The notes: generated by a model from the sequence alone, not told the origin. A stretch of 64,000 nt of DNA from Sphaerisporangium flaviroseum (GCF_039537005.1 NZ_BAAAZR010000036.1:60473-124472), one strand, 5' to 3'; numbered from the stretch's first letter, positions 38,920-47,487 are shown. Numbers and translations are program-made.

Positions 38920-39539
38920 TCCGGTCCGCGGGTGGCCAGGTCGAACAGCGTGACAAGCTCCTCCGCGTACGCGTCGAGGTCGCGGCCGGGGTCGGTCTCC
39001 AGAAGGAACGGCAGCCCGTCGATGGCCCGCTGCACGGTCAGCGCCATCACCCGGGTGTCGAAGGCCCGGAAGTCGCCTTCACGCTGCCCCCACTGCAGGA
39101 TCTCCTCGATCGGGGCCAGGACGGCCAGGTCGGTGCGGGCGTCGTACGAGCGTGTCCCCTCTTCGCTCTGGAAGTTCAGGAAGATCTCGAGCAGCGCCTT
39201 CATCTGCGGCCGATGCGTCGCGATGTAGCCGACCAGCGCCCGGATATAGGTTCGCAGCGCCTCGCTCGCGGTGGGCTGTGCCCGCATCCGCTCGTACATG
39301 TACCGGCCCATCTCGCCGTGGAGCCGGGCGAGGACCTGCTGGATGAGCTCCGCTCTGCCGGCGAAGTGGTAGGAGATCAGGCGCGTGCTGCTCAGCCCGG
39401 CACGCTCGGCGATGCGCGCGAAGGAGGCCTGGGTGTACCCCAGCTCGGCGATCGTGGCGACGGCCGCCTCGACGATCTGCGCGCGCCGTGCCTCACCCGC
39501 GAACGTGTTCTTACGGGGCGGCTGCTGCCTTACTTGCAT
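38916..39539 (-). CDS. TetR-family transcriptional regulator
   Basis: This 207-residue repressor has a TetR helix-turn-helix (RRAQIVEAAVATIAELGYTQASFARIAERAGLSSTRLISYHF) and a helical C-terminal ligand domain. It starts at an ATG with no ribosome binding site; a -10 box ends 6 bases before it, so the mRNA is probably leaderless. Repeats of TTACTCA overlap the promoter, consistent with autoregulation. It is cotranscribed with the VC0807-like membrane protein gene, whose expression it likely controls. Confidence 0.92.
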   Translation of the reverse strand: MQVRQQPPRKNTFAGEARRAQIVEAAVATIAELGYTQASFARIAERAGLSSTRLISYHFAGRAELIQQVLARLHGEMGRYMYERMRAQPTASEALRTYIRALVGYIATHRPQMKALLEIFLNFQSEEGTRSYDARTDLAVLAPIEEILQWGQREGDFRAFDTRVMALTVQRAIDGLPFLLETDPGRDLDAYAEELVTLFDLATRGPE

Positions 39540-39574
39540 GAGTAATAAATACCTCGGCTGAGTAAATCCCGCAA
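39530..39574 (-). promoter_or_regulatory. Leaderless tetR promoter with overlapping operator repeats
   Basis: On the minus strand: TTGCGG (39569-39574), a 17-base spacer, TATTTA (39546-39551), 6 bases, then the ATG. TTACTCA occurs at 39559-39565 and 39539-39545, exactly 20 bases apart, and TTACT/AGTAA forms an inverted repeat across the start (39530-39545). The repeats cover the spacer and the start codon, ideal for autorepression. Confidence 0.65.
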
Positions 39575-39614
39575 GAGCATCGGAACACCGTCAGCCGACC
39601 GGCGGGGTCGGCAG

Positions 39615-39766
39615 GTCAGGGGGTCCGGCGGATCAGGGGGTCCGGCGGATCAGGGGGTCCGGCGGATCAAGCGGTCCGGCGGATCAGGGGGACCGGCGGA
39701 TCAGGGGTCGGGCGGATCAAGCGGTCCGGCGGACCAGGGGGTCCGGCGGATCAGGGGGTCCAGCCG
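39615..39766. repeat. 17-bp tandem array, nine units
   Basis: Nine copies of ATCAGGGGGTCCGGCGG with scattered substitutions (one unit 16 bp) lie between tetR and a small membrane-protein gene. The last unit contains the stop codon of that gene. There are no spacers, so it is a minisatellite and not a CRISPR. Confidence 0.92.
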
Positions 39767-40008
39767 AGGAAGGTGCCGCCGGCCCAGAGGGCGAGGAACC
39801 ATACGGCGAAGCCTGCGACGGGAAGGGCCAGCACGGCGTAGGGCCGGCGCTTGAACCATGCGATGGCCAGGGCGAGCAGCACGACCCACAGCACCAGGAA
39901 CGTCACCACGGCCCAGCCTGGCGACACCAGGCCGCTGGCGATGTAGAAGTACAGCAACGGCAGGAGACACGCGATACCGATCGAGGGGGGGAGCCACCGC
40001 AGCCGCAT
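39751..40008 (-). CDS. Small three-TM membrane protein
   Basis: This 85-residue protein has three hydrophobic segments (about 6-26, 31-50 and 56-78) separated by a short basic loop (FKRRPY). It begins MRLRWLPPSIGIACLLPL and ends FLGWTP, with the stop inside the 17-bp repeat array. No clear ribosome binding site. Family not recognised; coding status is supported by composition and hydrophobicity only. Confidence 0.55.
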   Translation of the reverse strand: MRLRWLPPSIGIACLLPLLYFYIASGLVSPGWAVVTFLVLWVVLLALAIAWFKRRPYAVLALPVAGFAVWFLALWAGGTFLGWTP

Positions 40009-40101
40009 GGCTGCAAGATAGCGCCGGCGTCGCGGTAGGGGAAGGGATCTGCCGGGCGTCCATGGCCTCGGAAAGGCCGCCGATGCCTCGCACCCGGCCG
40101 C

Positions 40102-40161
40102 CGGTGCGGCCGACCGAGCGGCGATGCGGCCGACCGGGCGGCGGTGCGGCCGGCCGGGTGG
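40102..40161. repeat. 20-bp tandem repeat, three units
   Basis: Three imperfect copies of CGGTGCGGCCGACCGGGCGG lie between the divergent small membrane-protein and MaoC genes. Confidence 0.8.
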
Positions 40162-40242
40162 CGGCCCCCGACAAGAGATCAGAGCCGATCGTGTCGGCCG
40201 TCTCCTTGCGTGCCCGGCCGCAGGGTCAGCAGGATGCCTGTC

Positions 40243-40695
40243 ATGAGATCCTTCGCGAACATCGAGGAGTTCTCCGCGGCCAAGGGGGAGCACCTCGGCT
40301 ACAGCGGATGGCGGGAGGTGACGCAGGCCCAGGTGAACATGTTCGCCGAGGCCACCGGCGACCACCAGTGGATCCACGTCGATCCCGAACGGGCCGCGGA
40401 CAGCCCTTTCGGTGGCACCATCGCCCACGGCTACCTGACGGTGGCGCTGCTGCCCGCCTTCATCACCGAGATCTTCTCTGTGGGCGGGCTCAGCATGGTG
40501 GTGAACGTGGGGCTGAACAGGCTGCGCTTCCCCACCCCGGTCCCCGTCGGCTCCCGGGTCCGCGGCGGCGCCGAGCTGACCGAGCTGAAGAACTCCCCCG
40601 CGGGACGGCTCGCCTGGATCAGGATGACCGTCGAGGTCGACGGCCAGAAGAAGGCGGCGTGCGTCGCGGACACGATGTTCCTGTACGTCCCGTGA
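40243..40695 (+). CDS. MaoC-like (R)-specific enoyl-CoA hydratase
   Basis: This 150-residue hot-dog-fold protein has the hydratase-2 motif: MFAEATGDHQWIHVDPERA with catalytic Asp and His, followed by SPFGGTIAHGYLTVALLP. It hydrates trans-2-enoyl-CoA or an acyl-ACP analogue. The ATG at 40243 has AGGATG 6 bases upstream; an ATG at 40234 is an alternative. Single-gene unit next to the convergent NlpC/P60 gene. Confidence 0.92.
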   Translation: MRSFANIEEFSAAKGEHLGYSGWREVTQAQVNMFAEATGDHQWIHVDPERAADSPFGGTIAHGYLTVALLPAFITEIFSVGGLSMVVNVGLNRLRFPTPVPVGSRVRGGAELTELKNSPAGRLAWIRMTVEVDGQKKAACVADTMFLYVP

Positions 40696-40749
40696 CCGTA
40701 GCCGTACCGAGCACCGCGCCGGTCCTCTCAGCGCGCCCCGGCCGCGACC

Positions 40750-41739
40750 TCAGGGGCGTACGGCTCCGATGAGGCGGCCACGATAGTAGGAGTCCAGCGA
40801 GACCACCCGCACCACATCGCCCGTATGCGGCGCGTGCACCATCTTGCCGCTCCCCGCGTAGATGCCCATGTGCCCGAGCCCGTTGCTGAACAGCAGGTCA
40901 CCGGGCTGGATGTCGTTGAGCGACACCCGCCGTTTCGCGCCCCACGCCCACTGCTGGTAGGTCGTACGCGGCAGCTTGACCCCGGCCTTGGCCCATGACG
41001 CCTGTGCGAACCCCGAGCAGTCGTAGGCGGCCGGCCCGGTGGCGCCGTAGCGGTAGGGCTTGCCCACCTGAGCGTAGGCGAACTGCAGTGCCACCTTGGC
41101 GTTCCCGGACGCGGCACCGTCGTACTTGATGCCCACGCTGTTCGGGTTACCCGGGTTGAACCGGTTGAGCCGCCGCAGCAGGCTTTCCTGCTCGCCGACG
41201 AGCTTCTCCACCTGCTTCTTCTCCTTGGCGACGTCGGCCAGGACCTTGGCCATGTCGTCGTAGGCCTCCTTGGCCTTGCCTCGCCGCGTGCGCAGGCCCT
41301 TCGTGGCGGCGTCGAACTCCTCCAGAGTGCGCGCCTGTCCCGCCGACACCTGGCCGGCCACCGACAGCCCGGCCAGCAGGCGGGCGGGGTCGTCCTGGGA
41401 GATGACGCCGGGCACGCTCATCATGCCGCCGTACTGGTACATGTTCGAGGCGGTCGATACGACGTCCTGGCGAAGCGTGTCCACCTTGTCGCGCTCGCGA
41501 CCCAGTTCCCGGTCGAGCGCGTTGTACTTCTTCTTGGCGGCCTTGTAACGCTCGGCGACGGTGTTATAGCGCTCCACCATCTTGTCCGCCTGGTCCTGGA
41601 GCTTGTCGAGCCTGGCCTGGGCCTGGGCGACGGTGGGACGCGGCTCGGCGGCGGCGCTCCCCTGAGACGTCACCAGCACGGCGACGGCCAGCCCGGCGAC
41701 CGCCGGAACCAGTCTCTTCCGGACGCTTCGCACGAGCAC
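40750..41739 (-). CDS. Secreted NlpC/P60 cell-wall endopeptidase
   Basis: This 329-residue protein has a signal peptide (LVRSVRKRLVPAVAGLAVAV, cleavage near GSAAAEP), a long coiled coil (about 35-205: DKLQDQADKMVERYNTVAER and onward), and a C-terminal NlpC/P60 domain with catalytic Cys in YDCSGFAQASW, His in GHMGIYAGSGKMVHAPHTG. This is the RipA-like plan of peptidoglycan gamma-D-Glu-mDAP peptidases. GTG start with GGAAGGGG upstream. It lies 167 bases downstream of the four-gene envelope operon on the same strand and could be partly cotranscribed. Confidence 0.93.
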   Translation of the reverse strand: MLVRSVRKRLVPAVAGLAVAVLVTSQGSAAAEPRPTVAQAQARLDKLQDQADKMVERYNTVAERYKAAKKKYNALDRELGRERDKVDTLRQDVVSTASNMYQYGGMMSVPGVISQDDPARLLAGLSVAGQVSAGQARTLEEFDAATKGLRTRRGKAKEAYDDMAKVLADVAKEKKQVEKLVGEQESLLRRLNRFNPGNPNSVGIKYDGAASGNAKVALQFAYAQVGKPYRYGATGPAAYDCSGFAQASWAKAGVKLPRTTYQQWAWGAKRRVSLNDIQPGDLLFSNGLGHMGIYAGSGKMVHAPHTGDVVRVVSLDSYYRGRLIGAVRP

Positions 41740-41906
41740 GAGGTCCCCTTCCTGGTCAACCGCACCGTCTCGGCGGCCCATGCGTGATCCACGGACCGGC
41801 CACGGCTGTTCGCACCAGCAGGTACGGGCCAGGACGGCGGGCGGTTCACCATCGGAGGAACGAACCGGGCACGACCGAGAACCGCCACCGGACCCGGTGA
41901 AGCCGG

Positions 41907-42563
41907 TCAGGGGATCCGGGTCACCTCCCCGACGGCGACGATCTCCTCGCGCCGGACCACGGCGAGCTTCATCGCGCGGGGGCGGCCGGACGCCTCCATG
42001 CGCAGTTCGGCCCCGTTCTCCGGCTCGCAGACCTCGTCTCCGGGCGAGCGGTCCCCGGAGTCCATCGACATGGCGGCCCCCGGCGTGATCTCCGAATCCC
42101 TGAGCAGGAAGACGCACTTGCCGTTGCCGAGCCGGATGACCAGCCGGCCGGACACCACGTGCGCGTGGTCGAGGGCATCGATGCGCACGTACACGTCGTG
42201 CCGGCCGGATTCCGGGTACTCCAGGAAACCCTTCCACTCCCCGCCCCTCGGAGCGGGCCGAGGTCGGACCGGCCCGAGGAGCGCGGGGAACACCAGAGTG
42301 CCCGCCACGAAGACCACCACGGTTCCCACCAGGGTGCTGAACAGCAGGGCGGTCAGGGTACGCAGGCGCAGGGGACGGAACAGGCTCCTGCTCCCGAGCA
42401 TGAGGAGCACGGTGAGGAGACCGATGACGATCATCCCCATGCGCTGGCCGGGCGTGAGCTGCTCGAGCGGGAAGGCCTTCGCGAGGACGAGGGGGGTGCC
42501 GAGGCATCCCGCGACGATCAGGCCGAACCCCAGGCCGGCCAGGGACACGCGGACACCGTCCAC
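41907..42563 (-). CDS. Three-TM membrane protein with beta-rich C-terminal domain
   Basis: This 218-residue protein has three membrane segments (about 10-35, 43-62 and 72-95) and then a soluble, probably beta-rich domain (about 105-218) with FLEYPESGRHDVYVRIDALD and RLGNGKCVFLLRDSEITPG, and two cysteines. The GTG at 42563 has GGAG 6 bases upstream and is preferred to a TTG at 42575. It lies 36 bases after the coiled-coil gene and is the last gene of the four-gene set. No family is recognised. Confidence 0.6.
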   Translation of the reverse strand: MDGVRVSLAGLGFGLIVAGCLGTPLVLAKAFPLEQLTPGQRMGMIVIGLLTVLLMLGSRSLFRPLRLRTLTALLFSTLVGTVVVFVAGTLVFPALLGPVRPRPAPRGGEWKGFLEYPESGRHDVYVRIDALDHAHVVSGRLVIRLGNGKCVFLLRDSEITPGAAMSMDSGDRSPGDEVCEPENGAELRMEASGRPRAMKLAVVRREEIVAVGEVTRIP

Positions 42564-42599
42564 GGAACGCTCCAATTGGTGCTGGTCGAGGTCGCGTCG

Positions 42600-43940
42600 C
42601 TAGCCCGCGGGCTGCTTCTGGGCGGCGTGGTCACGTAGCCACTGGCTCGCCGACTCGGTGAAGGCCGGGTTCCTCATGGCGTCGGCGACCGCCTGCAGGT
42701 AGACCGCGGCGCACACTTCGTACGGCTTTCCCCGCGCGGCGATCCACGCCTGCCAGCGCTCGGCATGACGCTGCTTCCGCGTCTCGGCGAGGCTCACCAG
42801 GTAGTCGTCGCGGTGCCTGCGCCCCTCCAGGGCCGCGAGGACCTTCTCGAGCTTCCTGCGTTCCCGCTGGATGTCCGCGAGCCTCGCCGCGTACGGGTTC
42901 TCGCCGAGGTAGCCGTAGGTGAAGGTCACCACCCCGCTGAGCGTGAGCAGCGCGGCGAACAGCACGGTCACCGGCGCACGGCCGAGATCAAGCGCGTCGA
43001 TCGTCGACCTGACCGGTTCGAGGGTGACCGAGTCGACGGTGGGCACGAACAGCACGGCCGTGCGCAGGAAGGCGAGCAGCCACACCCCGGCCAGCCAGCC
43101 GAGCAGGACGACGAGCGTGCCGGGCAGCAGCGGCGAGCGCCAGCCCTCCATGCGCATCCGCTTGGTCCATCCCCCGGCCAGGTGCGGGGCCACGAGCATC
43201 GCGCCGGCGGTGCCGATGACGAAGGCCCAGGTCATCATCGGGCTCTCACCGAAGTAGAGGAACGTGGCGTACTGGATCGGCAGCTCCACCGCGGCGAACA
43301 AGGCCATCACCGCCACCCGCGCCACGCCGGCGAGCAGCCGGCGCTTGAGGCCGCGGGTGGGCTCGGCCCACCGGTAACCGGGGTGATCGGGCACCGTGGC
43401 CCCGCCTGGGGCGGCCCCCTCCCGCCTCGTGCCGTCCGGGTGCCCCCCAGGTGGGCTGTCCTGGTTCGCCCCTGCTTTCGGCCGGTTGCCGCTGAGGAGC
43501 TCCTGGATCTCCTGCTCCTGCTCCGCCAGCCGCTCGATCTCGTGCTCCGTACGGCGGTACTGCTCCTCGCACTTCTTCAGGTCCTGCGTCGTCACGGCGA
43601 TGCGCTCTTCGAGGCGCTGCAGATCGCGCAGCGAACGCACCCGCTCCTCGGCCAGGGCCTCCTCCCGCTTGGCCTCCAGCGTCATCAGGTAGGGCGGCCT
43701 GCTCCCCGTCGACAGGCTCCACTCGTCGTACATCCCGGACCGGCCGTCGCGATATCCGTTGTCACGCGCCTCGTCGCGGAGCTTGGCCAGCTCCTTGTCG
43801 GACATCCGCCCTCCGGGGACGGGGCCTCCGTAGGGGTCCTCCTCGAGCTCCAGCTCGATGTCCACCGCGTCCGGCCGCCCGCCCTCGCTGAGGTAGGGCT
43901 TGATCCGCCACCAGAGCGCGCGCCGCTGGTTCTGGCCCAT
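42600..43940 (-). CDS. Four-TM protein with two coiled coils
   Basis: This 446-residue protein begins RRALWWRIKPYLSEGGRPDAVD, has a first coiled coil (about 85-150) rich in Glu/Arg/Gln, a low-complexity linker, four membrane segments (about 200-330), and a second coiled coil (about 345-400: ARLADIQRERRKLEKVLAAL) with a C-terminal helical domain. Topology would put both coiled coils on one side of the membrane, probably the cytosol. GGAAGGAGAG lies before the ATG, and the gap to the lipoprotein gene is 21 bases. I do not recognise the family. Confidence 0.75.
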   Translation of the reverse strand: MGQNQRRALWWRIKPYLSEGGRPDAVDIELELEEDPYGGPVPGGRMSDKELAKLRDEARDNGYRDGRSGMYDEWSLSTGSRPPYLMTLEAKREEALAEERVRSLRDLQRLEERIAVTTQDLKKCEEQYRRTEHEIERLAEQEQEIQELLSGNRPKAGANQDSPPGGHPDGTRREGAAPGGATVPDHPGYRWAEPTRGLKRRLLAGVARVAVMALFAAVELPIQYATFLYFGESPMMTWAFVIGTAGAMLVAPHLAGGWTKRMRMEGWRSPLLPGTLVVLLGWLAGVWLLAFLRTAVLFVPTVDSVTLEPVRSTIDALDLGRAPVTVLFAALLTLSGVVTFTYGYLGENPYAARLADIQRERRKLEKVLAALEGRRHRDDYLVSLAETRKQRHAERWQAWIAARGKPYEVCAAVYLQAVADAMRNPAFTESASQWLRDHAAQKQPAG

Positions 43941-43961
43941 GTGCTCTCTCCTTCCGGAGGC

Positions 43962-44687
43962 CTAGAGGTAGGTCACGGGTAACGCGCCGGACTTCTGGAA
44001 CAGCAGGTCCCAGAAGTCCCTGATCTGCTGCTGGCGTACGGCCTCGGGGGTCACCCCGATACCGAAACCGATGATCGTGACATGGACGCCGCTCAGCTGG
44101 GGGAGCCGGTTCGCCTGCTGGAGGCCGGAGATGATCGCGAGGCGTTCGGCGGGAGAGCCGATCTCCGCCGTGTACAGGTTGAGCTCCTTGGTCCTGTGGG
44201 CCATGTCGCTGATCACCAGGAGTTTCGCGGAGCCGTCGAGCGCGCCGGCCTGGCGCGCGGTGCCGATCAGCGCGCCGATGACATCGGAACCGTTCCGGGT
44301 GGCCTTCTCCCCCAGCGCGCAGGCGAGCAGGTCGTTCATCGTCTTCACGGCGGAGACCTTGCGCTGCAGGTTGATCTGGCCGGCCCTGGTGGGGTTGTCC
44401 TGCGCGTTGTCCTCTGGCCCTGCGACCAGGCCCATCGGCTCGTGGCGGCAGTCGGAGGCGCCGATGGCGCCGCTGATGACCCCGAAGGCGACACGGTCGC
44501 AACCACCCAGGAACTTGGGGACCGCCGCCTTGAGCTTCTGCGGCACATCGGTGTTGCGGCTGAACGAGGTGGCGTCGACCACCAGGCCGCACGAGCGGAC
44601 CGGCTTCGGCGGCGCCCCGGTGCATCCGGCCGCGAGACAGGCGGTGCAGGCCAGCAACGCGGCCACCGCGATCAGGATCCGCGACAT
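43962..44687 (-). CDS. Lipoprotein with vWA-like domain
   Basis: This 241-residue protein has a lipoprotein signal (SRILIAVAALLACTACLAAGC; lipobox LAAGC), so it should be anchored on the outer face of the membrane. The mature part resembles a von Willebrand factor A fold: a first strand with VVDATSFSRNT (DxT/S metal-site start), a GSDVIGALIGTA helix and LLVISDMAHRTKELNLY. The metal site (MIDAS) is only partly conserved (DATS in place of DxSxS). The start overlaps the upstream stop by one base (TGATG), so it is coupled to the helical protein. Confidence 0.75.
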   Translation of the reverse strand: MSRILIAVAALLACTACLAAGCTGAPPKPVRSCGLVVDATSFSRNTDVPQKLKAAVPKFLGGCDRVAFGVISGAIGASDCRHEPMGLVAGPEDNAQDNPTRAGQINLQRKVSAVKTMNDLLACALGEKATRNGSDVIGALIGTARQAGALDGSAKLLVISDMAHRTKELNLYTAEIGSPAERLAIISGLQQANRLPQLSGVHVTIIGFGIGVTPEAVRQQQIRDFWDLLFQKSGALPVTYL

Positions 44688-45457
44688 CAGGCGACCCCTC
44701 CTTCACCGGCGGGCTCGGCGAGGTGCCGCAGCGCCTCCTCCACGACTTCACGGATCTTCGGGGGAAGCAGGCTGAGGAGGTCACCGGACAGCACCAGCTG
44801 CTCCTCCGACTTGTCGGGCTCGATCCTGGAAGGCTCCCAGCGGGGCAGCCTGACGTTCGTCTGGCCCTCACGCTTCTTACGCGCCAGGTAGGCGCGGTCG
44901 AGAGCCTGGTGGTAGTGCGCGACCACATGATTCGCCCACCACGCCACCTCGGTCATGTCGGTACGGAGCCGGCGCACGGCCGCCTCGTAGACGGAGAGCT
45001 TCTCGGCCAGGACCCGTCTCGCCGTGTCGAGCTCGCCGGCGATGGCGTTCCGCCTGCCGGCGGCGGCCTTTTCGCGCCTGGCCGCGCCGACGTCGGCCAC
45101 GGACAGGGGGAACGTGGAGTCGCCCGCCGGTGGCGCGGCGGCGCGGGCCGGTTCGGCGTCCCGCAGGAGGCGGGTGAGGTCGTTGACCCGGCCGGCCGCC
45201 ACCAGCAGCGCGCCTTCCTCGTCCCTGGTGTTCTGGATGAACGACTTCATGACGTGGGCCCTTCGGCCGGCGCTGCCCGCGGCGACGGTGCCGATGAACC
45301 TGGTCCACTGCCGGCCGCCGGATTCCATGGCCTCTGCCGCGAAGTGATCGTAGGGAACGCCGAGTCGCCCGTCCTTGCGTCCTACGTGAGCCGCCCACAC
45401 GAACCGGACCGTTCGCGACAACGGGCCCGGCAGCCCGGGGTTTCGCGCCTTGTGCAC
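44687..45457 (-). CDS. Helical protein of unknown function, first gene of envelope operon
   Basis: This 256-residue protein is mostly alpha-helical, with VMKSFIQNTRDEEGALLVAA, ARRVLAEKLSVYEAAVRRLRTDMTEVAWWANHVVAHYHQALDRAYLARKK and a C-terminal LSLLPPKIREVVEEALRHLAEPAG. No signal peptide or membrane segment is seen. The GTG at 45457 is a choice; an ATG at 45250 would give 187 residues, and the evidence cannot settle it. The stop overlaps the lipoprotein start (TGATG). It is the promoter-proximal gene of a four-gene operon. Confidence 0.65.
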   Translation of the reverse strand: MHKARNPGLPGPLSRTVRFVWAAHVGRKDGRLGVPYDHFAAEAMESGGRQWTRFIGTVAAGSAGRRAHVMKSFIQNTRDEEGALLVAAGRVNDLTRLLRDAEPARAAAPPAGDSTFPLSVADVGAARREKAAAGRRNAIAGELDTARRVLAEKLSVYEAAVRRLRTDMTEVAWWANHVVAHYHQALDRAYLARKKREGQTNVRLPRWEPSRIEPDKSEEQLVLSGDLLSLLPPKIREVVEEALRHLAEPAGEGGVA

Positions 45458-45550
45458 GTAGCCACCCGCTCTTTCCTGCCGCTGTACGGAGAGAGCGACG
45501 GGGCGGGCGCACCTCGCCGTACAGCCACCTTTAGGTGAGTAAATGTCTCG

Positions 45551-45577
45551 GCTATAGAACGTTCTTGGCATGCTATA
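45551..45577. promoter_or_regulatory. Direct-repeat site upstream of the four-gene operon
   Basis: GCTATA occurs at 45551-45556 and 45572-45577, exactly 21 bases (two helical turns) apart, each followed by a GTTC (GCTATAGAACGTTC; GCTATACGTTC). The first copy also carries the palindrome AGAACGTTCT. This AT-rich segment lies 94 bases upstream of the operon start and is otherwise unlike the surrounding DNA. No other support in the 45458-45754 gap. Confidence 0.35.
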
Positions 45578-45754
45578 CGTTCCGAGGTCACCTAAGATCG
45601 TAAAACTTACTGTAACCAGCTAAATACACGTACTTAATGCCGCCCATGGCCGTAATGACGGCAAAACTTCATGAGTGTGATCGGGTCGGTCCCCACGTAT
45701 GCGTGGACCGCTCCAAAACCCTCGCGAGCGGACCCGCCCCGGCGCGACGTGGCG

Positions 45755-47398
45755 TTAGGGGGCGGTCTCGCGGACCTTGCCGCCGTCGACCTGGAGGTGG
45801 CGTGCGGTGTGCACGGCCTTCAGCATCCGCCGGTCGTGCGTGACCAGGAGAAGCGTGCCGGGATAGGACGCCAGCGCCGACTCCAGTTGCTCGATCGCCG
45901 TCAGGTCGAGGTGGTTGGTGGGCTCGTCCAGCACCAGGAGGTTCACCCCGCGGGCCTGGAGCAGCGCGAGGGCGGCCCGGGTGCGCTCGCCGGGCGACAG
46001 GGTGGCGGCGGGCCGCAGAACGTGGGCGGCCCGCAACGCGAACTTCGCCAGCAGCGTGCGCACGTCCGCGGGCGGGAGATCGGGCACGGCGGCGCCGAAC
46101 GCGTCGAGCAGGGGCTCGTCGCCCAGGAACGACCCGCGGGCCTGGTCGACCTCGCCCACCACCACGCCCGGACCGAGCGCGGCGTGCCCCTCGTCCAGCG
46201 GCACCCGGCCGAGGAGCGCCGCGAGCAGCGTCGACTTGCCCGATCCGTTGGCCCCGGTGATCGCCACCCGCTCGGCCCAGCCGATCTCCAGGTCGACCGG
46301 GCCCAGGGTGAACGCGCCCCGCCTGACCACCGCGCCGCGCATCGTCGCGACGACCGCTCCGGCGCGGGGGGCCGCGGCGATCTCCATCCGCAGCTCCCAC
46401 TCCTTGCGGGGCTCCTCCACCACGTCGAGCCGCTCGATCATGCGCTCGGTCTGGCGTGCCTTCGCCGCCTGCTTCTCGCTCGCCTCGCTGCGGAACTTGC
46501 GGCCGATCTTGTCGTTGTCGGTGGCCTTGCGGCGGGCGTTCTTCACGCCCTTTTCCATCCAGGCCCGCTGCATCCCCGCCCGTGCCTGGAGCGAGGCCCG
46601 CGTGTCGGCGTACTCCTCGTACTCGGCGCGGGCGTGACGGCGGGCGACCTCGCGCTCGGTCAGATAGGCCTCGTAGCCGCCGCCGTACACCTGCACCAGC
46701 TGCTGAACCAGGTCGAGCTCCACCACCTTGGTGACGGTCCTGGCCAGGAACTCGCGGTCGTGGCTCACCACCACCGTGCCGGCCCGCAGGCCGGTGACGA
46801 AACGCTCCAGCCGGTCGAGGCCGTCGAGGTCGAGATCGTTGGTCGGCTCGTCGAGCAGGAAGACGTCGTAGCGGCTGAGCAGCAAGGACGCCATGCCGGC
46901 CCGGGCGGCCTGCCCGCCGGACAGCGCCGTCATCGGCTGGTGGAGGCCGACGCCCAGGCCGAGGTCCGCGGCGACCTCCTCCGCCCGCTCGTCCAGATCG
47001 GCACCACCGAGGGCGAGCCAGCGCTCCAGGCCCAGGGAGTAGGCGTCATCGGCCCCCGGACGGCCTTCGACCAGGCCTTCGGTCGCGGCGTCCAGATCGC
47101 GCTGGGCGTCCGCCACGCCCGTGCGCCGGGCGAGGAAGGCGGCCACCGTCTCCCCCGGCCTGCGCTCGGGCTCCTGGGGAAGGTATCCGACGACCGCCGT
47201 GGGCGGGCTGAGCTGCACGCTTCCGTGCTCCGGCGCGGCCAGGCCCGCGAGGATCCGCAGCAGCGTCGACTTGCCCGCGCCGTTGACCCCGACCAGGCCG
47301 ATCACGTCCTCCGGCGCGACGACGAGGTCCAGCCCGGAGAACAGCGCCCGGTCACCGTGTCCGGCGGCGAGATCCTTGGCGACGATGGTGGCGGTCAT
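45755..47398 (-). CDS. ABC-F family ATPase (ribosome-associated)
   Basis: This 547-residue protein is two ABC domains in tandem without membrane segments: Walker A GVNGAGKST and GANGSGKST, signature LSGGQ and LSPGE, Walker B FLLDEPTNDLDL and LVLDEPTNHLDL, and a charged linker (about 240-320) with ARRHARAEYEEYADTRASLQ. This is the ABC-F plan; some relatives protect ribosomes from antibiotics and others act on translation generally. The ATG at 47398 has no Shine-Dalgarno but a -10 box ends 6 bases before it. It is divergent from the phosphoesterase/transferase pair. Confidence 0.93.
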   Translation of the reverse strand: MTATIVAKDLAAGHGDRALFSGLDLVVAPEDVIGLVGVNGAGKSTLLRILAGLAAPEHGSVQLSPPTAVVGYLPQEPERRPGETVAAFLARRTGVADAQRDLDAATEGLVEGRPGADDAYSLGLERWLALGGADLDERAEEVAADLGLGVGLHQPMTALSGGQAARAGMASLLLSRYDVFLLDEPTNDLDLDGLDRLERFVTGLRAGTVVVSHDREFLARTVTKVVELDLVQQLVQVYGGGYEAYLTEREVARRHARAEYEEYADTRASLQARAGMQRAWMEKGVKNARRKATDNDKIGRKFRSEASEKQAAKARQTERMIERLDVVEEPRKEWELRMEIAAAPRAGAVVATMRGAVVRRGAFTLGPVDLEIGWAERVAITGANGSGKSTLLAALLGRVPLDEGHAALGPGVVVGEVDQARGSFLGDEPLLDAFGAAVPDLPPADVRTLLAKFALRAAHVLRPAATLSPGERTRAALALLQARGVNLLVLDEPTNHLDLTAIEQLESALASYPGTLLLVTHDRRMLKAVHTARHLQVDGGKVRETAP

Positions 47399-47404
47399 GC
47401 CCAA

Positions 47405-47410
47405 ACGCTA
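47405..47410 (-). promoter_or_regulatory. -10 box for leaderless ABC-F gene
   Basis: TAGCGT on the minus strand (TANNNT) ends 6 bases before the ATG at 47398. No clear -35. Confidence 0.4.
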
Positions 47411-47487
47411 TCCGGCCCTGGCACGACAGCACACAATCACCCGCCGGCCGTCCCCGCCGCGTGTTCCCCGTCCGACAGTGACTTGGT

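Noticed and set aside
39615..39766. CRISPR array
   Set aside because: Units are contiguous without spacers and only 17 bp; no cas genes in the window.
45558..45564. LexA/SOS box in GAACGTTC
   Set aside because: Actinobacterial SOS boxes need four bases between GAAC and GTTC; here they are adjacent.
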